Source: JANMDR01 sp043760555 (lineage in GTDB: Bacteria; Pseudomonadota; Gammaproteobacteria; Burkholderiales; Usitatibacteraceae). From it: a stretch of 29,944 bases of DNA. The notes under the pieces were generated by a model. That model made no database searches and was not told the DNA's origin. It was given only the letters and a program-made list of their open reading frames with translations. Location of the stretch: assembly GCA_043760555.1 (NCBI GenBank), contig JAYUOW010000256.1, positions 1 through 29,944 of the forward strand, written 5' to 3'. The translations under genes and the position numbers were made by a program. Positions 1 through 8,339 of the stretch are shown here, in pieces. Each line of letters begins with the position of its first letter. The stretch's first letter is position 1.

Positions 1-122
1 TTCATCTGCCCACGCGTTGTTGCTGTGTAAACATCAACCCGTCCAACACGGCGAGTCATCCAATGTGCCCTCATCCGCGTATAGTATTTATCAACCTAAA
101 TTTATATCGGAACCTCGCCCAA

Positions 123-950
123 ATGAAAACCCCCACCGCACTTTTCGCAACGCTTGGCTTGAGCCTTACCAGCACCCTCATCCACGCGCAAGCTTTCGAC
201 CATAACCATGCGGCATTGACAGCTGTGCTGGCAAAGCATGTGGTGTTAATTGATAACGGCAAAGCTTCACAAGTTAATTACGTGGCGTTGGGCAAAGACA
301 AAGCCGCCCTCACCGCTTATTTGGCGGGGCTTTCCAAGGTAACGGATGCTGAATTTAAAGCGTGGAACAAGGCTGAAAAACTCGCTTTTTTAGTCAATGC
401 CTATAACGGTTTTACCGTTGATTTAATCCTGCAAAACTATCCTGTTAAATCAATTAAAGACATCGGTAGCGTGTTTGACGACCGTTGGAATCGCAAGTTT
501 TTTAAGCTGCTTGGTCAAGATTTTTCGCTGAACAAACTGGAACACGACACCGTGCGCAAGCCCGGTGTGTATGACGAGCCACGCGCGCACTTTGCACTTA
601 ATTGCGCGTCCATCGGCTGCCCTACTTTGCGTGAAGAAGCCTACACGTCCGACAAACTCGATGCACAGCTAGAAGCCCAAGCAGTGCGGTTCTTGAGTGA
701 CCGTTCACGCAATCGCTATGCTGGCGGCAAGTTAGAAGTGTCGATGATTTTTAAGTGGTTTAGCGTGGATTGGGATTCTGGCTACAAAGGCTTTAATGGC
801 AAAACAGCAGCAATTAAAACCCGCCAAGAGTACTTTGGTCGCTACGCAAAATTACTCGCTGATTCTGCTGCCGATCAGCAAAAAATCATGGATGGCAAAG
901 CTGAGCTTAGCTTTTTAGATTATGACTGGCGCTTGAATGGGACGAAATAA
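123..950 (+). CDS. secreted DUF547-domain protein
   Basis: Exported protein of about 275 residues with the DUF547 signature. This includes a NAYNGFTVDLIL block, a conserved Trp region, LEHDTVRKP, and the Cys-containing segment HFALNCASIGCPTLREEAY. The function of DUF547 is not firmly established; the conserved His and Cys residues suggest an enzymatic or thiol role, but that is inference. I chose the ATG at 123 rather than the in-frame ATG at 63. The downstream start gives a clean signal peptide (MKTPTALFATLGLSLTSTLIHAQA, ending in an AQA cleavage site), whereas the longer form puts 20 non-conserved residues before it. No strong Shine-Dalgarno sequence is visible at either start. Its 3' end overlaps the convergent glycosyltransferase gene by 36 bp, and no terminator lies between them. 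Confidence 0.85.
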   Translation: MKTPTALFATLGLSLTSTLIHAQAFDHNHAALTAVLAKHVVLIDNGKASQVNYVALGKDKAALTAYLAGLSKVTDAEFKAWNKAEKLAFLVNAYNGFTVDLILQNYPVKSIKDIGSVFDDRWNRKFFKLLGQDFSLNKLEHDTVRKPGVYDEPRAHFALNCASIGCPTLREEAYTSDKLDAQLEAQAVRFLSDRSRNRYAGGKLEVSMIFKWFSVDWDSGYKGFNGKTAAIKTRQEYFGRYAKLLADSAADQQKIMDGKAELSFLDYDWRLNGTK

Positions 951-2333
951 GCGACGTAAAGTCGCTTGCCGATAATCCCAGCACAGCGCTAGCCCTATCG
1001 CAATACCTTCAACAATCGGAATTGCAAAAGGCAGCGCGTAAGGTGTGAATGCACCGCCACTCACGGTAGTTGCGCCCAAATTAAAGTGCGTTAAATACGA
1101 CAACGGCAACACCACGCTAGCAACCCAAGGCGTCACCAAACGCGTTGTTGCAGCCAAGGGTAATAGCCACAACAAATACCACGCATTGATCACGGGTGAG
1201 AAAAACAGCAGCACACCAAAAGCTGCGACCAGTGCGGCTTCTGCACTATTACAGCCCGATTTTTGATGCGATTGACGGATCTGAAAATACGCGATGCCAA
1301 GCCAGCAAAACAGCATTGCCCCACCAGCGAGAATGCGCGCTAAACTTGAATCAAATACACCACGCAACAACCCAAACCCCAGCGCGTTAAACTGCCAATC
1401 GCGCGCAAATGTAGCAAATGAACGCCAAGCTTGATAAAACGCATCCACAGATCCAATTGGCGGCAACACAAACGGCAACCAAAACGACGCATAAGTCAGT
1501 GCGCAGCCAGCAATAATCCGCACACTCGGCGCACCCCAGCCGCACGCGATGAGTAAAAAAGGCAGCGCCAGCAGTAGATGAATTTTCATCGCCGCAGCAC
1601 AGCCAAGCCACATGCCGCACAGCCACGCTTGCCGGTTTTTCATGGCTACCCACGCAAACAACAATAGCGCGCCCATCACACCGTCAGGATGCGCGGCCAC
1701 GCCCACTTCATGCAACACCAGCGGGCACAAGGCATAGAGCATGGCGCGACGCGCACCGCAGTGGGTAATTAACACCGCAATCAGCCACACATCAACAGCC
1801 AGCCACAGCGCGCGAATAGGCCACAATGCGCCGGGTGACACCTGTGCCGCCAACGCAAACAGCCACTGTAGCGCAGGGCCATAAATGGTGGGAATATCTG
1901 GATTATTTAGCGCCGATAAGGCAGCCACAATCGGCTCTGGCGCAGACACCCCGTCCAGCACCAGCGCATTTGTCGAAAAAAATGCGCTTGGTGCTAGTGC
2001 ATACGGATTGTTGCCGATGATGGTTTGATAACCATCCCAAAGATAGCGGTAAAAGTCATCTTCAAAAAACGGCGTACTCCAAAACGCCAGCAGGCGCGTA
2101 GCAATTGCCCAACCCAACACTTGGCGCGCCGTGGGTGGCGCAACCTGCCACACCACTGCACACATAAGTGGCACAGCCGCCAAACTTAGCAGCAAAACCC
2201 AGAGCGTGACTGAATAAGCTCCAGCAAATTTAGCGTGCGCAATAAAGCTTGCAAACGCCCCAAATACGGCCATCCCACCCGCATGCCAAACCAGCGCGTC
2301 ATGCCGCGTGGCATGGGGCTTCAAAGGCCGCAT
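915..2333 (-). CDS. polytopic membrane glycosyltransferase, GT87/mannosyltransferase-like
   Basis: Integral membrane protein of 472 residues with about ten or more hydrophobic segments. Near residues 89-103 it carries an acidic loop motif, FFEDDFYRYLWDGYQ, followed by NPYALAP. This is characteristic of C-type (GT-C) fold glycosyltransferases of the GT87/PIG-M-like group, which take sugar from a polyprenyl-phosphate donor on the outer face of the membrane. The ATG at 2333 lies six bases after the stop of the upstream glycosyltransferase gene and has no clear ribosome site of its own, so translation is probably coupled. A family-2 polyprenyl-phosphate glycosyltransferase directly upstream fits a donor-making and donor-using pair. 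The acceptor sugar or lipid cannot be read from the sequence. Confidence 0.8.
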   Translation of the reverse strand: MRPLKPHATRHDALVWHAGGMAVFGAFASFIAHAKFAGAYSVTLWVLLLSLAAVPLMCAVVWQVAPPTARQVLGWAIATRLLAFWSTPFFEDDFYRYLWDGYQTIIGNNPYALAPSAFFSTNALVLDGVSAPEPIVAALSALNNPDIPTIYGPALQWLFALAAQVSPGALWPIRALWLAVDVWLIAVLITHCGARRAMLYALCPLVLHEVGVAAHPDGVMGALLLFAWVAMKNRQAWLCGMWLGCAAAMKIHLLLALPFLLIACGWGAPSVRIIAGCALTYASFWLPFVLPPIGSVDAFYQAWRSFATFARDWQFNALGFGLLRGVFDSSLARILAGGAMLFCWLGIAYFQIRQSHQKSGCNSAEAALVAAFGVLLFFSPVINAWYLLWLLPLAATTRLVTPWVASVVLPLSYLTHFNLGATTVSGGAFTPYALPFAIPIVEGIAIGLALCWDYRQATLRRLFRPIQAPVII

Positions 2334-2339
2334 TGCATT

Positions 2340-3155
2340 TTATTTTTGACTAGCAACATCAGCACCAATAGATTCATCACCGTACAAAATTGGCGCTTTC
2401 CATTCTGCAATTTTTAGCGCAAAAATTTTACCGATGATGCCGCGTGCGGCGCCAATGACGCCCGAGACTGTACCGCTAATTTTTGATTTTCCGACGCGGC
2501 GCTTGGTGCTTACTGATACTTCAGCTACTTTCATCTGCGCTTGCAGCGCTTTAATTTGCATTTCTACCGTCCAGCCAAAGGTTTTGTCGGCCATGCGCAA
2601 GCGCAGCAACGCATCGGTACGTATTGCCCGTAGCGGCCCTAAATCACTCACCCATTGCTGCCACAGCGCAAAGATAAGCATTGAGGCCACCACATTACCC
2701 ACGCGCTGCGGCGGCGTGAGCGCGCCGCGCTCTTGCAGTGCAGCTGTGCGCACGCCGATTACTAAATCATGCCCATTGCGAATTTGACTTAGCAACGCTG
2801 GGATGTCTTGCGCCACCACACTGCCATCACCATCTGCAAAAAGTACAATATCAGGCTGTATCTTGAGCTTTGCAATAGCTTCAAGACCCGCCAAACACGC
2901 GGATCCGTAGCCACGCACTGAGGTTGATACCACCGTTGCGCCGGCGCGTTGCGCTTCTGTTGCGGTAGCGTCGGTTGATCCGTTATCGCACACAAAAATA
3001 GTAGCAATTAGCGCCCCATCTTCAGTAGCTAAGGCACGCAAATCACGCACTACTTGGCCGATTATTTGCGCTTCGTTGAGCGCGGGAATCACCACAACCA
3101 CGGTGGGTTGCGGTGATTTTGGCGCTTCTACTTGTGGGGCGATAGTTAGAGGCAC
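2340..3155 (-). CDS. family 2 glycosyltransferase, polyprenyl-phosphate type
   Basis: A 271-residue GT-A fold glycosyltransferase of the dolichyl/polyprenyl-phosphate glucosyl- or mannosyltransferase type. Visible motifs are VVVIPALNEA near residue 20, the nucleotide-sugar site CDNGSTDAT, the metal-binding LFADGDGS, then DLGPLRAIR, GWTVEMQ and RRVGKSKISG, all in the usual order for DPM1-like enzymes. There is no C-terminal membrane anchor pair of the GtrB type. It starts at GTG (3155), preceded by AGCAGG, and lies 13 bp after the outer-membrane protein gene. It likely makes a lipid-linked sugar donor on the cytoplasmic face for the GT87-like enzyme encoded next. Confidence 0.88.
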   Translation of the reverse strand: MPLTIAPQVEAPKSPQPTVVVVIPALNEAQIIGQVVRDLRALATEDGALIATIFVCDNGSTDATATEAQRAGATVVSTSVRGYGSACLAGLEAIAKLKIQPDIVLFADGDGSVVAQDIPALLSQIRNGHDLVIGVRTAALQERGALTPPQRVGNVVASMLIFALWQQWVSDLGPLRAIRTDALLRLRMADKTFGWTVEMQIKALQAQMKVAEVSVSTKRRVGKSKISGTVSGVIGAARGIIGKIFALKIAEWKAPILYGDESIGADVASQK

Positions 3156-3168
3156 GTAAACCTGCTAC

Positions 3169-4029
3169 TTAAAATGCGGCTTGGAGCGACAGGCCGATTA
3201 CTTTGCCTTCGGCCGTGTTGCGTTGGCCTTTTTTATCACCAAACTGAACGGCTGCTGTCATTGATTTGTTAATGCGAAAACCAAGCGTGGCAGAGCTAAG
3301 TGTGTAGTCTTCTTGCACTTCAGGAAAGCGCGCTGGCGAAAAGCCTGGCCCACCAATATCAAGCCCGTCTTTTGCATCTACTTTTTCGTAATTTAAGCCC
3401 GCAAAAAACTGCGGCGTAAAGTTTACGTTTGCACCAAGCTTAATAAAATTTTCGTTTGGCACAGGCGCTTTGCGATCACGATAACCTAGCGTGCCGTAAG
3501 CGCTGAAGGTGGAGTTAAAAATTTTGCCCACGCTCACCGATACTTCAAGCGCATTTGCGCCGTCACCAATAGCAGGTAAGGCACCCGTGTCATAGCTACC
3601 TTTGAGAATAGCCGCGGCACCCAAGGTAACAGAAATGGGATCAGCACCGGTATCGTCAAGCAGGCGATAACGCAACCCCAGCCGTGAATCAGTCACGCCC
3701 GACAACCCACCATTTGGCGCTAAACCGGGCACTTGAATAAAGCTGCTTTTAGCGTAGCCAACGGTGGCATCCAGCGCTAATACGTCACTTACGCCATAGT
3801 TATAAGTAAGGCCAAAATTAGTTTGCTTTAGCGTGGCGGGCAACTTCGCCGACGCATTACCCGGCTTAAAGTCGTCCGCTTTTTGATTCGCTAACGAAAG
3901 CGTTAAGTCAGAACTTCCGGGTGACGGCAACCACGGTGTTTGCGCGACTGCATTTTGGCTAAAAGCAATGGCTGTAAAGGCACTAAATACGGCCATCACC
4001 AAGGCTTTTTTGGAGTGTAATTTAGACAT
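3169..4029 (-). CDS. outer-membrane beta-barrel protein
   Basis: A 286-residue exported protein. An N-terminal signal peptide (MSKLHSKKALVMAVFSAFTAIAFSQ..AVAQ) is followed by many alternating amphipathic strands, for example LTLSLANQ, TNFGLTYNYGVSDVLALDATVGYA and SRLGLRYRLLD. It ends in LSLQAAF, with the terminal Phe expected for recognition by the BAM complex. This is the general pattern of small transporter-like or porin-like barrels; I do not recognise a specific family. The start codon shares one base with the stop of the preceding gene (TAATG), so the two are translationally coupled. Its place in an operon with two glycosyltransferases suggests a cell-envelope role. Confidence 0.8.
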   Translation of the reverse strand: MSKLHSKKALVMAVFSAFTAIAFSQNAVAQTPWLPSPGSSDLTLSLANQKADDFKPGNASAKLPATLKQTNFGLTYNYGVSDVLALDATVGYAKSSFIQVPGLAPNGGLSGVTDSRLGLRYRLLDDTGADPISVTLGAAAILKGSYDTGALPAIGDGANALEVSVSVGKIFNSTFSAYGTLGYRDRKAPVPNENFIKLGANVNFTPQFFAGLNYEKVDAKDGLDIGGPGFSPARFPEVQEDYTLSSATLGFRINKSMTAAVQFGDKKGQRNTAEGKVIGLSLQAAF

Positions 4030-4367
4030 TATTTGCCCGCCATATTGGTTAGGTTAAAGCGCTTTGTAAGATAGGTGTTTAGGGCGTCCAAGTCATCTTC
4101 GCTAAGTTTTACTTTGCTTTCTTTTCCGTTGAGGGCGGTAAATACCGATTTAATATCACCAGGGTTTTTAGCCGTGCTGGCGTAAGCACAACTATCGCAA
4201 ACAACCTGCTTAAAAAAAATCGTTTTGCCGATGCTGTACGCATCCGCGCTTTGGCTATTGCTGGGCGACATAGAACCAGATGCAAGTGCCGCTGTTGTTG
4301 CAAAGGCTGAAGCCGCAATAAAGGTGGCGGCGGCAAATTTTGCAATCGAGGAACGGTGCAGTTTCAT
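4029..4367 (-). CDS. small exported cytochrome-c-like CxxC protein without a haem His
   Basis: An exported protein of 112 residues. The signal peptide runs MKLHRSSIAKFAAATFIAASAFATTAALA. The mature part has YSIGKTIFFKQVVCDSCAYAS and ends with LSEDDLDALNTYLTKRF. The length, the Gly-Lys helix before the cysteines and the C-terminal LSxxDLDALxxYL helix recall small c-type cytochromes. However, the Cys pair is CDSCA, not CxxCH, so covalent haem attachment with His ligation is not expected. The start at 4367 is supported by AAGGAG six bases upstream (caaggagattttATG); the longer frame up to 4469 has no such support. It is the first gene of the four-gene minus-strand operon and diverges from the AraC-type gene. 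Confidence 0.8.
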   Translation of the reverse strand: MKLHRSSIAKFAAATFIAASAFATTAALASGSMSPSNSQSADAYSIGKTIFFKQVVCDSCAYASTAKNPGDIKSVFTALNGKESKVKLSEDDLDALNTYLTKRFNLTNMAGK

Positions 4368-4561
4368 AAAATCTCCTTGTTGTGTGAATGAAAGATAAGT
4401 CGCGTTACGCCATGTATTCGCAATTTCGACGCGCAGGTGAAGCCGAGCGCAACCAAATCGATGCGGCATGCGTATAAGTAGCTAACGCCCAATGCACACG
4501 GGGCACGCACGGGCGTTATAGCGCAGCTTCCTACTCATTTACGCGAAGAAAAATTATTTAG

Positions 4562-5479
4562 ATGCGGCAAATCGTTCACTTAAACAAGCTAATCGTTCAA
4601 AGTAGCAACCCCAACCAGCACGCCACCGTAGGGCGATCAGGACGCGCCGATGCCGTAGCGTGGGACGGCACCGACCAAACCCTTAGCTGGACGTTATCGG
4701 AAGGGCTGGGCTACTTATTGGTGACGGCGGGCAATCTGGCCGCCACTTGCGCCACGGGCAAACAAACCAATTTGCGCCAAGGCGATTTACTTATCATGAA
4801 CGAAGCGGCGAGCCCACGGTTTACGATGGCGCTTACGGCTGGCGGTGAGGTCAATGAGCAGAATGTCACCCAAACAAGCGAGTTCGGATTGCTCAGCGTT
4901 CTGTATGGCTCGATGCGCCCGAATAACGCCCCTTGGCGGGCTTTGCCTTTTGCACAAGCACCAACATGGGCGATGGCCGTATTGCAGCCCACAGCGGCTG
5001 AATGCGTGCGTTTAAACGCCTTGGCACAGCTGCTGCACACCGAAAATAGTGGGCAAGACAAAGCCACGCGGGTGGTGGCGAGCCTGCAAGCCACATTGTT
5101 CGAAGCGCTCAGCGAGACGTTGTGTGCTTATGACCCATTAAGTGTGCCGCAACTCGCCGCTGGCATTGATGCACAACTCAGCCGCGCTCTTACTGCCATG
5201 GCAATTGCACCGGGCAGGCCGTGGCGAGTAGAAACGATGGCCAATGAGGCCGCCATGTCGCGCACCGCCTTTGCCGTGCGCTTCAAAGCGACGCTGGGCA
5301 AAACGCCGCTCGATTATTTAACGGCGTTACGCATTCAGCATGCCGTAACGCAGTTTGCGAACCATCCAAGCTTGAGCATTGATACTGTTGCAAAAGAGGT
5401 GGGCTACGCCGATGAATCCGCGTTGCGCCGCGCGTATTTGCGGGTGACCGGTACTGCGTTAAAGAGCGCTAATCGATAA
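4562..5479 (+). CDS. AraC-family transcriptional regulator
   Basis: A 305-residue regulator. The N-terminal half (about residues 15-185) is a cupin-like sensor of the type often paired with AraC domains. It has GYLLVTAGNLAA, LRQGDLLIMNE and the segment LLSVLYGSM. The C-terminal 100 residues hold two helix-turn-helix units: WRVETMANEAAMSRTAFAVRFKATLGKTPLDYL, then LSIDTVAKEVGYADESALRRAY, followed by the usual VTG. It is divergent from the small-CxxC/barrel/glycosyltransferase operon across 194 bp, so that operon is the obvious candidate target, but this is inference. The ATG at 4562 has only a weak ribosome site. A strong hairpin follows the stop codon. Confidence 0.9.
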   Translation: MRQIVHLNKLIVQSSNPNQHATVGRSGRADAVAWDGTDQTLSWTLSEGLGYLLVTAGNLAATCATGKQTNLRQGDLLIMNEAASPRFTMALTAGGEVNEQNVTQTSEFGLLSVLYGSMRPNNAPWRALPFAQAPTWAMAVLQPTAAECVRLNALAQLLHTENSGQDKATRVVASLQATLFEALSETLCAYDPLSVPQLAAGIDAQLSRALTAMAIAPGRPWRVETMANEAAMSRTAFAVRFKATLGKTPLDYLTALRIQHAVTQFANHPSLSIDTVAKEVGYADESALRRAYLRVTGTALKSANR

Positions 5480-5497
5480 AATAGCTGATGTAATAAC

Positions 5498-5532
5498 GCC
5501 CCGAGACGCCCTATATTAGGGTGTCTCGGGGC
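5498..5532. terminator. bidirectional intrinsic terminator hairpin (variant of the GAAGACGCCC family)
   Basis: A 15-bp stem with one G-T pair and a 5-base loop (ATATT), the arms starting GCCCCGAGACGCCCT. It sits between the convergent AraC-type and Ig-like genes and is followed by a T-containing tail on the + strand, so it can end both transcripts. The inner stem GAGACGCCCTA matches the other hairpins of the window, but the outer part differs. Confidence 0.8.
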
Positions 5533-5545
5533 ATCTATTTAAATG

Positions 5546-7564
5546 CTACGGCGCTACTAAAACGCCAACGCCAGCGCTTACCGCTGCAAAATTAAACGTG
5601 TCGCCTGCATAGCGCGCACTGATGTTGCGCGTACCAGATTGCGCAGGCACCCACGCACACACTGCCGTGCGAATCGACATATCGACGGTGAATGTGGTAA
5701 CGATAGGCTGTGCGGCGCAAGCGCTAATTAGCACATCATTTTCATAAAACGCGATGGTGCCACTGGCTGATGCGCCCGCAGTGATGCCAGCTGAAATCTG
5801 CACCGGCACACCCACTTTTGCGCCTGCATTGATGGTTGCGGTCACGATGGGCTGGATCGGCATAAACGAAATACGCACGATGCAATCCTTTTTAATCGGA
5901 TCAGTGATCGCTTTAGAGTTTCCCGCACCTTGGGGCGTGAGCGCTACCGTCGATTGAATGCCCACGGCACAGGTACTGCCTGCGATAGAGGCAATGTGTT
6001 TGGGCGGCGCGCTAATTTTAAATTCAGCGTGTTTGTTAATTTCGATCGACTGTGCAGCAGCAGGATCAATGCTACCCATAGCGCCCGTTGCGGCCGTAAC
6101 CAACACTGGCATGACAGTGTATCTAGGCAAGTTAACCACATAGCTTAAGCCCGGTGAGCCCGCTGGGAAGTTATGCACATTGCCGCTATATTGCGCAGAA
6201 ACAAAATGCTGACCTACGCTAAATGGCTCGAGCGTGGTGGTGCAAGTGGCAACGCGTTCTTGCTCGTCGTAGGCAAAAAACCGCTGCACAATTGGTTGCG
6301 CTGGGCAACTTGCAAGCGGTGTGCCATCAACAAAAAACGCCACGGTGCCTTCTGAATTAGTAGCGCCAGTGATGATGGCTTTAAACGTAATCGGTGCGTT
6401 TTGCGGCGCGCTAGAAAGCGCATCAGCGGGCGCAAACACTGCCACCTTCGGAATAGTAGGTACGAAGGTAATAATGGCGGTGCAGCTACCGCCAAGCGGG
6501 TCAGTAACCAATGTGGTGTTACCGCTACCCTGCGGAACGAATGCGGTAGAGCCCACCAAACCCGCCGGACAGTCACCACTTACTTTTGCGATAAAGCGAA
6601 ATTGGGTGCTTACATCTATACGCGCTTGGGTATTGGCTGCAACGCTGAAAGGGATATTGGGCCAAACAGTACCCGCATTAGAAAAGCCGTTGTTAGCGAT
6701 AATTGGCGTCACCGTAACGGGTGCCGCTGGCGGCGGCGGAAACGCTGCTGCTAACACGGCCGATACAGCACCCACACCTGCAGCGGCGCGGCTCCAGTAA
6801 ATATCGTAAGTGGTGCCGAAGTTGTAGCCTTGAAAAAATATATCGCCGATGCGGGCCAACGGGCCACACGGTGGCGCGGGCACAGGCAAATTGGTTTGCG
6901 TGTATACCAAGACGCCGTCAATGCGGTGCTCGATAGTGGTGCCGGTGAAAGTGATGCCAAACTCAGTCCACGCATCGTATCGCACTGGCATCGCGATGTC
7001 ATTCCACCCGCCATTGCCAGAATCAAAAACACGGTAGCGCGGAGCACCACCGTTGGTCACCGCCATGGTGTTGGACACACCCGATGCATTTGTAAATCCA
7101 AGAATCGGAAAAAAATCGCAGCTCGACGGTGCCGGTACACCGCCAACGGGGTCTGGACTGACCGACGCCCACACATCTGTGCGGCGATTGAGCAATGCAT
7201 CGCCCGGATTGGAAACAGCCCACGCCGCTGGAATAAACACGCTACCCGACCAAGAAACCCCAGACGTTAAACTGCTGCGCAGTATTTTGCGCCCTTGCGT
7301 ATTGTAAAAAATGCCAGCAAATCCGGGGCGCAAGCCATCCGCATCAGCCGCAGCAATGCCAATGCGCAACACATTGTCGCGGCCTTGATAGGTGCCCGCG
7401 TTGACAAACGCCGCCGGTGGAAAGCGATCTGGCCCCCACGCGGTGGTGGAATACACAGCGGCGATGGGATAGGTGGGTAGCGCTTGGGCGATTGCGCCGC
7501 CAGACACACATATCCCCACCAACAACAAAACCTTCTTAAACCAGATTGTGCTTTGCATGTTCAT
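5546..7564 (-). CDS. secreted Ig-like repeat protein
   Basis: A 672-residue exported protein. The signal peptide ends near VSGGAIAQA. Residues of about 30-280 form a Trp/Gly-rich segment (WSGSVFIPAAW, TEFGITFTGTTIEHRIDGVLVYTQ) that resembles a LamG/concanavalin-like sandwich. The rest is a duplicated two-part unit. The first element contains STxxFxPQGxGNTxxxTDPLxxxCxxxIxFxP, and the second is a bacterial Ig-like domain of the Big_3_5 type (GTVAFFVDGTPLASCPAQPI and GTIAFYENDVLISACAAQPI; xYSGNxxNF and RYAGDTFNF). The ATG at 7564 has GGAGG seven bases upstream. I see no sorting signal or enzymatic motif at the C-terminus (ending GVGVLVAP). The ligand is unknown. Confidence 0.85.
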   Translation of the reverse strand: MNMQSTIWFKKVLLLVGICVSGGAIAQALPTYPIAAVYSTTAWGPDRFPPAAFVNAGTYQGRDNVLRIGIAAADADGLRPGFAGIFYNTQGRKILRSSLTSGVSWSGSVFIPAAWAVSNPGDALLNRRTDVWASVSPDPVGGVPAPSSCDFFPILGFTNASGVSNTMAVTNGGAPRYRVFDSGNGGWNDIAMPVRYDAWTEFGITFTGTTIEHRIDGVLVYTQTNLPVPAPPCGPLARIGDIFFQGYNFGTTYDIYWSRAAAGVGAVSAVLAAAFPPPPAAPVTVTPIIANNGFSNAGTVWPNIPFSVAANTQARIDVSTQFRFIAKVSGDCPAGLVGSTAFVPQGSGNTTLVTDPLGGSCTAIITFVPTIPKVAVFAPADALSSAPQNAPITFKAIITGATNSEGTVAFFVDGTPLASCPAQPIVQRFFAYDEQERVATCTTTLEPFSVGQHFVSAQYSGNVHNFPAGSPGLSYVVNLPRYTVMPVLVTAATGAMGSIDPAAAQSIEINKHAEFKISAPPKHIASIAGSTCAVGIQSTVALTPQGAGNSKAITDPIKKDCIVRISFMPIQPIVTATINAGAKVGVPVQISAGITAGASASGTIAFYENDVLISACAAQPIVTTFTVDMSIRTAVCAWVPAQSGTRNISARYAGDTFNFAAVSAGVGVLVAP

Positions 7565-7657
7565 AATGAAACCTCCATTTTTTACCAGTTGCTCATACGC
7601 TAATAGTAACCTTAATATTGTCGACTGCTATCGACGTAAAAGCACACGAATAAAAAT

Positions 7658-7686
7658 TGAAGACGCCTTAAAATAAGGCATCTTCA
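7658..7686 (-). terminator. hairpin of the CTGAAGAYGCCC family after the toxin gene
   Basis: A 13-bp stem with a single C-A mismatch and a three-base loop (tgaagacgcctta / taaggcatcttca). It lies 45 bp beyond the stop of the ParE-type toxin gene on the minus strand, and read in that direction it is followed by a short T-rich stretch (aattttta). It separates the toxin operon from the Ig-like gene. Confidence 0.75.
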
Positions 7687-7730
7687 GAACACCGATTGGG
7701 TGGTTTTGGCACTCAGCCGAGGCAGTAGCG

Positions 7731-8018
7731 TCAGTTCACCCGCCAACTATTTGGTTCACGACGGTGATGAAATACCGAAACGACTAATAATTCGCTTTCA
7801 GTGGCGCTGTAGATTAGCGCGAAAGGAAATTTTCGAAACAACACGCGTCGGAAATCTCGGTCAATTTGAGGGTAACTCGCTGGGCTCCGCATTGCAGATG
7901 CGACAGCAACATCAGCGGCTCGTGCAAATTCAAGACCCAACCCATTTGCTTTTTCCTCATACCAAGCTTGGGCATCGAGTAATTCCGATTCGGCTTCTAT
8001 GGAAAATAAAACACGCAT
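7731..8018 (-). CDS. ParE/RelE-family toxin
   Basis: A 95-residue protein of the type II toxin ParE/RelE superfamily. The pattern is clear: MRVLFSIEAESELLDAQAWYEEKANGLGLEFARAADVAVASAMRSP, then YPQIDRDFRRVLFRKFPFALIYSATESELLVVSVFHHRREP. The conserved features are the AxWYExxxxGLGxxF helix, the FP(F/Y)xxxY strand and the VFHxRRxP end. ParE members usually poison DNA gyrase and RelE members cleave mRNA at the ribosome; the sequence is closer to the ParE group. It lies 12 bp downstream of its antitoxin gene, in the usual antitoxin-first order. Confidence 0.92.
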   Translation of the reverse strand: MRVLFSIEAESELLDAQAWYEEKANGLGLEFARAADVAVASAMRSPASYPQIDRDFRRVLFRKFPFALIYSATESELLVVSVFHHRREPNSWRVN

Positions 8019-8030
8019 CAGCTGCCTACA

Positions 8031-8261
8031 TCAACCACGTTTAGCGAACAACTTTGCTCTTACTTCGCCCCACGGAATCGAAGCTGAAGGATTTTCATGG
8101 TGTTGCTGCCGTCGGCGACGCAACTCGTCAGACTCTGCGGAAGCGAGCGCCATCGGTTCAGCGCCCTCTGCCACAACACTATCCCAAATATCCTCGGCAA
8201 GCTGGATGCGCTCCGAAACCGTAAGCGTTAAATAGTCCGGATGTAGAAGTTGTGCTTTCAT
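8031..8261 (-). CDS. antitoxin of the addiction-module component family (Unstab_antitox)
   Basis: A 76-residue antitoxin of the family described as a putative addiction module component (TIGR02574-like). The core is LTVSERIQLAEDIWDSVVAEG near the N-terminus, then an acidic/Arg-rich helix (ESDELRRRRQQHHENPSASIPWGEVRAKLF), which is the toxin-wrapping part. I chose the ATG at 8261; an upstream in-frame TTG at 8279 would add six residues without conservation. No good ribosome site is visible. It pairs with the ParE-type toxin 12 bp downstream. In such pairs the antitoxin or the complex usually represses its own promoter. Confidence 0.88.
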   Translation of the reverse strand: MKAQLLHPDYLTLTVSERIQLAEDIWDSVVAEGAEPMALASAESDELRRRRQQHHENPSASIPWGEVRAKLFAKRG

Positions 8262-8339
8262 AGCTAAAGTATAAGGCAAGATTTAGCAAAACAAAAGTGA
8301 CCGATCGATTTAAACCTAGCAACCTGTCGGGCTATGGCA

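Noticed and set aside
6214..7307. Numerous plus-strand and alternate-frame ORFs of 60-160 residues over the Ig-like gene
   Set aside because: They are shadows of the long minus-strand gene with Arg/Ala-rich, non-conserved translations and no ribosome sites.
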